The notes beneath the pieces were generated by a model that saw only the letters and a list, made by a program, of their open reading frames with translations, was not told the origin of the DNA and did not search any database. Below are positions 1 through 7,700 of a stretch of DNA of 44,046 nt, in pieces. This stretch comes from a virus: positions 1 through 44,046 of the IMG/VR virus record IMGVR_UViG_3300021091_000142. The stretch is one strand, 5' to 3'. Positions within the stretch are counted from its first letter, which is position 1; every line of letters starts with the position of its first letter. The position numbers and the translations under genes were made by a program.

Positions 1-126
1 TGGATAATCATCGACAATAATCTTTCGAACCTCATGATTTCCATAGTCTAAATTAGACAATGAGTTAAGTGTCGGAAACAGATATCGAATCCTGTTGCAA
101 GAAAAGATTACATGAAGAATCTTCAT
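1..126 (-). CDS. Glycosyltransferase-like protein, N-terminal fragment (runs off left edge)
   Basis: The first 42 codons of a minus-strand gene are visible; the rest lies outside the window. The start ATG at 126 overlaps the stop of the next gene (TAATG), the usual spacing in this phage. The peptide begins MKILHVIFSCNR and continues with a Leu-rich stretch and a D-Y-G-N-H-E-V motif leading to IIVDDYP. From memory this pattern (beta-strand, N-R, then strand plus DD) is typical of the nucleotide-sugar-binding start of GT-A-type glycosyltransferase-like proteins in T4-like phages. It sits with other glycosyltransferase-like genes, which supports the call. The catalytic part cannot be seen, so the function is inferred. 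Confidence 0.55.
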   Translation of the reverse strand, partial: MKILHVIFSCNRIRYLFPTLNSLSNLDYGNHEVRKIIVDDYP

Positions 127-683
127 TAGTATTCTGTATTAAAAAAGAATGTTTGAAATAGTCTTCCGTTTTGAAGATTATTTCCGAAATAATCTACTGA
201 AGCATGATACATGTTTCCGCGATATAATACTAATCGATTATATTTGTTCGAGACATAATCTGTCATATCCCATTTGGTGTAATCATATCCATCATACTGC
301 GGCTCATCGTTATTAGATCGCTCATACTTCTTGTTCTCTTTCCATCGATATAGTGCAGTGCCAGCAGATATTGGTGCATCAGGGTTCAGATAACAAACAC
401 CAGCCCAAGTATTAAAACTATCTGCATGTATCCATGTACGATCTTTCGCCATGCAAATTTGAAAAGCGCCTGTGTATCCAGAACTTTCAAACCAATCTGT
501 TATTTTTCCACTCGAGTGTTGAACAATTCCTTGAATTGCACTTTTCAAATCGTCTGGTAAATACGCTTTGGTTCGAAGTCCAGGATAATTACCTGAAATT
601 TCGAAAGGTTGTGAGAGCGCATATTCCCTAACTGAATCTGGGTTTGTATAGAAATCATCTATAATAATAAGTTTAACTTTCAT
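126..683 (-). CDS. DUF6445-like protein, probable 2OG/Fe(II) oxygenase fold
   Basis: A 185-aa protein. An upstream in-frame ATG at 737 exists, but the ATG at 683 is preferred: it begins MKVKLIIIDDFYTNPD, a typical start for this family, and removes a 47-nt overlap with the upstream gene. The middle carries WIHADSFNTWAGVCYLNPDAP, with an H-x-D pair, and a later YHASVDYFGN supplies a second His, followed by an Arg in NGRLFQTFFF. That H-x-D...H...R order is the iron and 2-oxoglutarate pattern of the dioxygenase superfamily. Members are common in aquatic phages and their substrate is unknown. It lies between glycosyltransferase-like genes, so a role in modifying a sugar or small metabolite is possible but not shown. 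Confidence 0.65.
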   Translation of the reverse strand: MKVKLIIIDDFYTNPDSVREYALSQPFEISGNYPGLRTKAYLPDDLKSAIQGIVQHSSGKITDWFESSGYTGAFQICMAKDRTWIHADSFNTWAGVCYLNPDAPISAGTALYRWKENKKYERSNNDEPQYDGYDYTKWDMTDYVSNKYNRLVLYRGNMYHASVDYFGNNLQNGRLFQTFFFNTEY

Positions 684-690
684 TTTATAT

Positions 691-1443
691 CTAGTAATGC
701 ATAAATCGACCGTCGACACCATTCCATCCCACCACATTCCAATTAGTTTCTATTATTCGACTCTCATTTGGTCGTGTAAGATAGTACATAAGAGTTTCAA
801 TATCGTAGTTTATCATTTCTTTACTGTCGATGAAATGCATTGCAGCTTCATTTATCTCTATTATTGAATTTAAATTAGATGAACCAAATGCATACATAAC
901 GGTGCAATATTGTCTCAACATATCATCATTTTGTATCGCTCTACGATCGACCATCCAATAATTCCAATTGTCATTCCATTTAAACTGTAGGGGTTTCTTA
1001 AAGAAGAATTTATCTTTATTTTCTTCTGTGAATAAACCATTATTAAAATTATTATGAAAATATCTTCCTGTGGCTTTTATGACAAAATCATAACCTTGTA
1101 ATTCCTTCTTAAAGTGCGTATAAAACGAGTTTAGTAGTAAACATTCACAATAACTTTTATTTGTATGTGTGTTTACTTTTTCAAATGCTGTATATGAAAT
1201 TTCTTTGAGTGGCACGAAATCAACATTTTCAAACACATTAAACATTCTTTCATATTCGACATAGTCATCTGATGAATCGATTATCTTTATTTTTGCATCG
1301 GGTAAAATATTTTTAATCGAATTGATGGTAAAGATTGTTTGTCTAAATCGTTCATCTTTATTAAAAATAGAACGTGTTTCACTATATGTAAATTTACCTT
1401 CTCTTGGTTGAATTGATGAACCTACTACTACAATTTTATTCAT
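691..1443 (-). CDS. Putative glycosyltransferase-like protein
   Basis: A 250-aa protein starting MNKIVVVGSSIQPREG. It has an N-terminal strand, then a segment reading NILPDAKIKIIDSSDD, like the donor-binding half of a GT-A fold, and a central YDFVIKATGRYF block (about residues 130-141). The K-x-T/A-G-R-Y-W/F motif recurs in phage and bacterial glycosyltransferase-like proteins that handle nucleotide sugars. No classical DxD was identified with certainty. Its ATG lies inside the 3' end of the upstream GT4 gene (8-nt overlap), so the two are translationally coupled. No signal peptide or membrane segment is visible. Function rests on fold-like resemblance and context only. Confidence 0.45.
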   Translation of the reverse strand: MNKIVVVGSSIQPREGKFTYSETRSIFNKDERFRQTIFTINSIKNILPDAKIKIIDSSDDYVEYERMFNVFENVDFVPLKEISYTAFEKVNTHTNKSYCECLLLNSFYTHFKKELQGYDFVIKATGRYFHNNFNNGLFTEENKDKFFFKKPLQFKWNDNWNYWMVDRRAIQNDDMLRQYCTVMYAFGSSNLNSIIEINEAAMHFIDSKEMINYDIETLMYYLTRPNESRIIETNWNVVGWNGVDGRFMHY

Positions 1444-2434
1444 AGAATTTATTTTTAATAACTTTCTGTAAATATTGATGGTGTTTTTTATGCACCTCTT
1501 CGTCAGAAAAATTTAGTCCCCACTTTCTACAATCATATGGTGATATTTTATCAATGTTTTCAATTGCAGTTAGTAATGATTTAAAATCGCGAATACGATA
1601 ACCCGTATCGCCTTCTAATACAATCTCTGGGAATGCGCCCCAGTCTGTTGTAATTACTGGAGTGCCGCAGAGATTCGCCTCAATAATCATGTTACCAAAT
1701 GGCTCAACGTAGTATGTTAAACCAAATAGTGCTTTGGCGTTCTTCATTAGTTTCATGCGTTGTTCCGCATCATTTACATATCCAATTACCTCAACATGAT
1801 CAGGCACGTTAGAATAACCAAGATCATGCAATGATCCAGGTCCAGCTATTTTAAGTTTTTTGCCAAGTTTTTCTGTGGCTTGAATTGCTAAATGAATGCC
1901 CTTCTCTTCACAAACTCTTCCAAAGTGTAAAAAATAATCCTCTTTTGTTTCAGAGTATTCGAATTCTTCAATCGTAAATGGATTACCAATTACTGCATCA
2001 AACCACGAAGGATTCATGAGCATCCCTCGTTCGCCATAAAAAAAGTGCATCTGAGCGTAAGAGGTAAACACTCTATAGTCACTAAAAATTCCACTTGTTC
2101 TATAGCCAATAGAAGGCTCTACGGCAATACATTCTGGATTCATTTTGCACGCAAGTTGATTATCAATACCAAAAAAACATACAATAATATCACCCTTATC
2201 TGAACGTTTGCGTATTTGCGCGCCTGCACGTTCATTAAATAATCTTATCTCCACAGGCGTGGTATTAATATCGACATGCTCGCAATCCACTTGTGCACCA
2301 GGAATACCATAATGAACCATCTCATAATGTTTAGATAGATGCTTGATGTATTTGTATGCATGAACCGCAAAGGGATCTATACGATTCATCAACCCAGTCG
2401 GATTTCTGGGATTTGCTAAAACATGTATTTTCAT
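1436..2434 (-). CDS. Glycosyltransferase, GT4 (group 1) family
   Basis: A 332-aa retaining-type glycosyltransferase of the GT-B fold. The C-terminal domain is diagnostic: YFLHFGRVCEEKGIHLAIQA opens the nucleotide-sugar domain, LKIAGPGSL follows, and a segment EPFGNMIIEANLCGTPVITT (about residues 243-262) holds the family's E-x7-E signature with the Pro-x-Gly-x4-Glu core. It would move a sugar from an activated donor to an acceptor in the cytoplasm; the acceptor (host surface glycan, phage protein or DNA) is not evident. N-terminal VLANPRNPTG is a plausible Rossmann start. It overlaps the downstream gene by 8 nt and follows the sulfotransferase by 9 nt, suggesting one transcript for glycan-modifying enzymes. 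Confidence 0.85.
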   Translation of the reverse strand: MKIHVLANPRNPTGLMNRIDPFAVHAYKYIKHLSKHYEMVHYGIPGAQVDCEHVDINTTPVEIRLFNERAGAQIRKRSDKGDIIVCFFGIDNQLACKMNPECIAVEPSIGYRTSGIFSDYRVFTSYAQMHFFYGERGMLMNPSWFDAVIGNPFTIEEFEYSETKEDYFLHFGRVCEEKGIHLAIQATEKLGKKLKIAGPGSLHDLGYSNVPDHVEVIGYVNDAEQRMKLMKNAKALFGLTYYVEPFGNMIIEANLCGTPVITTDWGAFPEIVLEGDTGYRIRDFKSLLTAIENIDKISPYDCRKWGLNFSDEEVHKKHHQYLQKVIKNKFYE

Positions 2435-2443
2435 AAAAAAATA

Positions 2444-3157
2444 TTAGAATGTAATTCCTTTAGAAGCAAAGAAATCGTAATCAATTTGATACTTTTGCAT
2501 AATTAAATTGCGCTCTTCTGTCGTAAACGGAACATCAGTATCTAAATTAATGTTCTCATTTTTGCGCGGTACTTCTTCTATAGTAACATCAAAGAACGAA
2601 AGAAGTCGACGTAGTTCATTATCATAATCAGCAAAATTTAAATATGTGATATCAATATCATGATCTAACCATCGTTTTTGATATGCTAATCCAGTTTCTA
2701 TGGTAGCAGGAATAGTGTCAATCGAAGGAACTAAATCTAATATTTGATCTAATGTGATCGACTCTAAAATTGCTCTGGTTTCTTCCGACAACCATAAATA
2801 ACTCTCAGGATAATGTCTATTAGGAAACAAAAAGTCATCATATATTTTTTTGCGAACTTGCAATAAAGCCTTTCTCGATTCTTCTAGCGTTGAAAATTTA
2901 TTAAGAGCACCCATGTATGTGTGTCGTTTATAATATTTAAACGCCGAAGTAAATCTACTCACAGGATCTCTGTAAAAGCAAAAGAATTTATATTTGTCGA
3001 AATCAGGCAACTCAAATGCTTGTGATGCTAAAGTATAATTTAAATGATTTTGTTTTTTAAAAGTTACTGGAATATTTTTAAATGCCACCATAATTGAAGT
3101 TGATCCAACTTTAGGATTTAAAAACACACCAATTTTTTTTTCTGTACAATATATCAT
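2444..3157 (-). CDS. Sulfotransferase (P-loop, carbohydrate sulfotransferase-like)
   Basis: A 237-aa protein with both PAPS-binding elements of the sulfotransferase superfamily. The 5'-phosphosulfate loop is at residues 13-21 (LNPKVGSTS), with Lys16 as the likely catalytic lysine. The 3'-phosphate loop is CFYRDPVSRFTSAF around residues 60-73, with Arg63 and Ser67. The length and the F-x-R-D-P-x-x-R-F form fit the Golgi-type/bacterial carbohydrate sulfotransferase group (Sulfotransfer_2-like). It would transfer sulfate from host PAPS to a glycan or other hydroxyl; no PAPS synthesis gene is visible here. Its ATG directly abuts the stop of the 57-aa Cys4 gene. Substrate unknown. Confidence 0.8.
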   Translation of the reverse strand: MIYCTEKKIGVFLNPKVGSTSIMVAFKNIPVTFKKQNHLNYTLASQAFELPDFDKYKFFCFYRDPVSRFTSAFKYYKRHTYMGALNKFSTLEESRKALLQVRKKIYDDFLFPNRHYPESYLWLSEETRAILESITLDQILDLVPSIDTIPATIETGLAYQKRWLDHDIDITYLNFADYDNELRRLLSFFDVTIEEVPRKNENINLDTDVPFTTEERNLIMQKYQIDYDFFASKGITF

Positions 3158-3331
3158 TTACCATTTACCTACAGGACAATTAATTAAATCTTGATTTACA
3201 AGATGTTTAACCTTTTGTTCACAAATTCCGCATTTGATTTCTTTTTCTATGTAAAATGCGCATAATTTACAGATATTAAACCGCTTGAGCGCGAGTGAGT
3301 CTATCGGATACTCTCTTTTCTCTACTTGCAT
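3158..3331 (-). CDS. Small Cys4 zinc-ribbon-like protein (57 aa)
   Basis: A short minus-strand gene with no spare bases around it: its TAA touches the ATG of the sulfotransferase gene, and its ATG lies 6 nt after the stop of the oxygenase gene. It begins MQVEKREYP and carries two CxxC pairs (NICKLC around residues 19-24 and KCGIC around 33-37), then a lone Cys in NCPVGKW at the C-terminus. From memory, small T4-like phage proteins share exactly this plan (ICKxC...CxxC...SCPxGKW) and probably bind zinc. It could be a nucleic-acid or protein-binding knuckle; no enzymatic residues are evident. The tight packing and family-like C-terminus make it a confident gene of unknown role. Confidence 0.8.
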   Translation of the reverse strand: MQVEKREYPIDSLALKRFNICKLCAFYIEKEIKCGICEQKVKHLVNQDLINCPVGKW

Positions 3332-3337
3332 ATTTAG

Positions 3338-3934
3338 TTATTTAAATTTAGGACCAGAAACCCAAATAACAAGAGATCTACGAATGCCAGATGTGACAGG
3401 TGTTACTCGATGTAACATCCAAGATGGAAATGCATATAGCAATCCCTTTTGTTTTTTGGCTTTTATTGGTTCAGCTGATACAAAAAACTCTAAATCCCCA
3501 CCCTCATACTCATTTGGATCTGATAACTGCAATACTAATGAAAGTTTACGTGGTGTTTCGCGTGATCCTCTATCAATATGCCAAGTATAGTGATCCCCTG
3601 CGCCATCGTATACTGTATATTGAAAATCTTCAACAAACCCATCTAAACTAAAATCGTAGAATTGTCCATTGAGATGTCTGCAAATATATGCTAATGAATC
3701 ATATAACCAAGTCGTCTCATTGTTAAGTTGTATCCAAGAAGTTTTAGATTTTCTAATTTCAGATATAACTTTTCTTTCATTTTCTGTACCAACAATTGCT
3801 TCCTTTGGTCGCAAACTCTCACCAATGCGAACAATATCATTAATTTGAGAGTCGGTGAATCCATTTTCCCAAAATGTAAATGTTTGTTCTCTTGTCGATA
3901 AATCAGGCGATGGCGCAAAAAAGTATGTGCTCAT
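3338..3934 (-). CDS. 2OG-Fe(II) oxygenase, PKHD-type hydroxylase
   Basis: A 198-aa non-heme iron, 2-oxoglutarate-dependent hydroxylase. The iron triad is visible as His119-x-Asp121 in YTWHIDRGS and His175 in SWMLHRVTPV, and Arg185/Arg186 in GIRRSLVIWVSGP would bind the 2OG carboxylate. The EYEGGDLEFF block before the second His is typical of the PKHD/prolyl-4-hydroxylase group. Phage members are very common in T4-like marine viruses; proposed substrates include proteins and nucleobases, none shown here. The phage encodes several collagen-like proteins with many X-Pro or Pro-rich repeats, so prolyl hydroxylation of these is an inviting but untested idea. The stop is 6 nt before the Cys4 gene; the ATG overlaps the upstream stop (TAATG). 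Confidence 0.85.
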   Translation of the reverse strand: MSTYFFAPSPDLSTREQTFTFWENGFTDSQINDIVRIGESLRPKEAIVGTENERKVISEIRKSKTSWIQLNNETTWLYDSLAYICRHLNGQFYDFSLDGFVEDFQYTVYDGAGDHYTWHIDRGSRETPRKLSLVLQLSDPNEYEGGDLEFFVSAEPIKAKKQKGLLYAFPSWMLHRVTPVTSGIRRSLVIWVSGPKFK

Positions 3935-4659
3935 TACTTTCTACTCCAAATAAAATCTCTATAAATGCTTTCGTGCGCTTTTCTTCTCGCTCTTGTTGTG
4001 TTCAAATCTTTATGATCTTTTTTATTAAATGGTCTAATTCTTGATTTTGTAATTAATCCATCTCGTTTAATTGGTATTGCTTGCACCATTGGAGTTCCAG
4101 CCTCAATCATGCCAGTATAGTTTGGTAAATGAAAAAAGAATGGAAAGTTAATGTATTCAAAGTAACCATCACAATCAACAAATCCTGACATACAAGTAAA
4201 TTTTGGATCTTGACGATTTAATGGTGGCACAAATAAAACTGAATATCCTTTCGGAACTTTGATTGCCCACCAATTCAAAAATTTCATTGGTGGTTTCGGC
4301 ATCATTGGATGCGGTGTTCGTTTGGTACTTATTTGATCAGCATTGTGATTTTCTACAAGAGTCCTTGTGAAAGTCCACTTGTAATTTACACCGCTCGCAT
4401 CTGTATTTGTGATGAACTCCACATCACCGCAAAGTGGAATAATCCAACCAACAGACATTGCATCAAGAACAGGCGCACAACGCTTGATTGTGCTGTTCTC
4501 AATTTTATTTTCGCGATTAATTTTTGGTGGTAATTCTTTGTACCACTCTGGCATCATTTTGCGCGCGGGATATGGCTCAGGCATTGTGCCATATAATTCT
4601 TCTTCACACAAGAATTCAATTTCTGGAGTTTTAATTACAGACTTTAATTTCGAAAACAT
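3934..4659 (-). CDS. Conserved phage protein of unknown function (DUF6065-like?)
   Basis: A 241-aa protein. A GTG two codons upstream (4665) is possible, but the ATG at 4659 has a well-placed GAGGTG 3-4 nt upstream, so it is preferred. Features: an aromatic, Pro-rich N-terminal block (PARKMMPEWYKELPP), a central W-T-F-T-R segment, and a run of Phe/Pro-rich motifs (FFFHLPNYTGMIEAGTPMVQ). There are no membrane segments or nucleotide-binding loops. Proteins with MPEWYK near the start and a late G-T-P-(M/L)-x-Q-x-(I/V)-P motif recur in marine phages and some bacteria, often as DUF6065, an assignment made here from memory. It is linked with the oxygenase by a TAATG overlap, so the two may act on the same substrate. 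Confidence 0.6.
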   Translation of the reverse strand: MFSKLKSVIKTPEIEFLCEEELYGTMPEPYPARKMMPEWYKELPPKINRENKIENSTIKRCAPVLDAMSVGWIIPLCGDVEFITNTDASGVNYKWTFTRTLVENHNADQISTKRTPHPMMPKPPMKFLNWWAIKVPKGYSVLFVPPLNRQDPKFTCMSGFVDCDGYFEYINFPFFFHLPNYTGMIEAGTPMVQAIPIKRDGLITKSRIRPFNKKDHKDLNTTRARRKAHESIYRDFIWSRK

Positions 4660-4671
4660 GTTCACCTCACC

Positions 4672-4693
4672 AATCCATAATTATATATGGATT
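4672..4693. repeat. Short AT-rich inverted repeat in 5' leader of the 3934-4659 gene
   Basis: An 8-bp perfect inverted repeat (AATCCATA, 6-nt loop, TATGGATT) lies between the stop of the Gly-rich adhesin and the SD of the next gene. It lacks a U-run on either strand, so it is not a convincing intrinsic terminator. It may be a leader hairpin or an operator. Confidence 0.35.
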
Positions 4694-4709
4694 ATTTACA
4701 TAAAGCAAA

Positions 4710-7700
4710 TTATTGATTTGGCCAAGAGATCGTAATCGATCCTGTTCCAGCACCAGTTCCTACTGAAATTGTACTTGTTGCGCCTTGTGATACTGATTTT
4801 TGCATTGTAGAAGAAGAATTGGTTGTGCTAGCTGCGCTTCCAGAACCTCCTGGTTGACCAGAAGTTGCTCCAGTTCCTGCAGAGCCAGCATTACCTGCTG
4901 ATCCATTTGAGCCAGCTGCACCATTACCGCCAGCGTTTCCTGGTTGCCCTGCTGCTCCTGGTTGACCAGAGGTTGCTCCAGTTCCTGCAGCGCCAGTATT
5001 TCCAGCAGCACCATTTGCTCCTGCTGATCCTGGTTGTCCAGCTGCTCCTGAAGTTGCTCCAGATCCTGCAGCACCAGTATTTCCAGCAGTTCCGTTAGCA
5101 CCAGCTGCTCCTGGTTGTCCAGCTGCTCCTGAAGTTGCTCCAGATCCTGCGCCTCCGATAGTGCCTGGTGCACCATTGGCACCTGCTGATCCAGGTTGTC
5201 CTGCAGCACCATTTGTTGCTCCGCTGCCACCTGCGCCTGTATTGCCTGCGACACCATTGGCACCCGCACTACCTGGTTGTCCTGCTGATCCTGATGTTGC
5301 ACCAGAACCGCCTGCACCAGTATTACCTGCTGTGCCATTGGCACCTGCTGATCCAGGTTGTCCTGCAGCACCATTATTTGCTCCAGATCCAGCATTTCCT
5401 GGTTGCCCTGCTGCTCCAGCATTTCCATTGGCTCCAGCATTTCCTGGTTGTCCAGCATTACCACCAGCACCGTTTGTGGCACCACTTCCACCACCACCAG
5501 TATTTCCTCCAGCTCCTGCTGATCCTGGTTGACCAGCAGATCCATTAGAACCAGCAGCTGCGAGATCGGTGCTGGCTGGTCCTCCTCCACCGCCAGCACC
5601 GGATCCTGGATTTCCTCCAGCACCTCCTGCCGAACCTGGTTGTCCGTCCGCAGTATGAGTTATTGGGATCCAAGGACTATAAGTCTCTGACATTCCAGCA
5701 CCACCACCGCCGCCACCGCCGCCGCCACCGCCACCACCTGGTGTTCCTGCATTTCCTGGTGATCCTGGATTACCTGCCGAACCACCACTACCACCATTAC
5801 CAGCTGCGCCACCATTGCCATTATTACCTGTATTTCCTGGCTGACCTGTTGCACCAACATTACCTGGATTTCCAGCATTACCTTGCGCACCACCAGCTCC
5901 ACCAGCACCATTAGTGCCTGGATTGCCTGAATTGCCTTGAGCACCTGGATTGCCAGCAGAACCACCAGCTCCACCTGCACCGCCAGCTCCATTATTTCCT
6001 GGTTGCCCTGCATTACCTAGTGCACCTGGATTACCTGCCGAGCCACCAGCTCCACCAGCACCTCCAGCACCATTGTTTCCTGGTTGACCAGTATTTCCTT
6101 GAGCACCTGGATTGCCAGCAGAACCTCCTGCGCCTCCAGCTCCACCAGCACCATTAGTGCCTGGATTGCCTGAATTGCCTTGAGCACCTGGATTGCCAGC
6201 AGAACCACCAGCTCCACCTGCACCTCCCGCTCCGTTGTTTCCTGGTTGTCCAGTATTTCCTTGTGCGCCTGAATTTCCTGCTGCACCACCCGCACCACCT
6301 GCACCGCCAGATCCACCATTTCCAGCATCACCATTTGTTCCTGGTTGACCTGCTGTTCCAGCGTTTCCTGGTTGACCAATATTACCTGCTGCTCCAGCAG
6401 CACCAGCGTTACCGCCAGAACCGCCTGGAAGAGAAACTGTTGTAAATGTAACAGATGAACCTGCTACAAAAGTTGTTGCATTTCCTGCATTACCTGCGGA
6501 GCCAGCAGATCCTGCTGCTCCAGGATTTCCGGCATTGCCTGGTTGACCTGATGTGCCAGGATTTGCTCCAGTACCAGCATTACCTGCTGCGCCTGTTGAT
6601 CCTGGTGTTCCAGAGTTGCCATTTGCCCCCGCAGCTCCAGGTTGTCCTGCAGATCCTGGTGTTGCTCCTGTTCCTGCCGCTCCTGTATTGCCAGCAGCAC
6701 CTGCTGAACCTGCATTTCCTGGTTGTCCTGCTGAACCAGATGTAGCGCCTGATCCTGCAGCACCAGTATTACCTGCTGTGCCATTGGCACCTGCTGATCC
6801 TGGTTGACCCGCAGCCCCCGAAGTTGCTCCAGATCCCGCAGCGCCAGTATTTCCTGCCGCGCCATTTGCACCTGCAGCTCCAGGTTGTCCCGCTTGACCA
6901 ATATTAGCGCCAGAACCAGCAGCACCAGTATTACCTGCTGCTCCAGCAGATCCTGCATTTCCTGGTTGTCCGCTCGCGCCAGGATTTGCTCCAGAACCAC
7001 CACCGCCAGTATTTCCAGCATTTCCGTTTGCACCAGCATTTCCTGGCTGGCCAGCAGATCCTGGTTGTCCACCAGTTGCACCTGAGCCTCCGCTTCCAGG
7101 ATTACCTGCTGCACCTGTGTTTCCTGCTGCACCTGCATTACCACCAGAACCAGGATTTCCTGATCCACCTGATCCAGCATTTCCACCGTTACCAGCATTA
7201 CCGCCATAATTAAGTAAAGTTCCTGGATATCCTGGTGATGCAGGATTACCGCCACCTTGACCATAAGTCCCACTTGCACCATAATTTGGATATCCGATAT
7301 TTCCTGTAGGATTGCCATTTGTTCCTGTGTTTCCATTATTTCCTGGTGTGGTTGAACTTGGTTGTGTAAATACTGACCAGCCACCTTGTCCACCACCACC
7401 TGCATTGCCGCCGTTTGCACCAGCACCACCTGCACCACCATTTCCGTTGCTACCAGCATTACCAGTCGCACCAGCATTTCCTGCGTTTCCTGGATTGCCA
7501 GCATTTCCTCTAGCACCGCCTGGACCTCCAGCACCACCGTTTCCGTTAGTTCCAGGATTTCCTGAGTTTCCTGTAGCACCTGAATTGCCAGCAGAGCCTC
7601 CTGCGCCACCAGCACCACCGTTTCCATTTGAACCAGGTTGTCCAGTGTTGCCTTGTGCTCCAGGGTTGCCAGCATTTCCTCTGGCGCCACCAGCACCGCC

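Noticed and set aside
683-737. Upstream start (MWWDGMV...) for the DUF6445-like gene
   Set aside because: It would overlap the upstream gene by 47 nt and adds residues atypical of the family; ATG 683 fits spacing.
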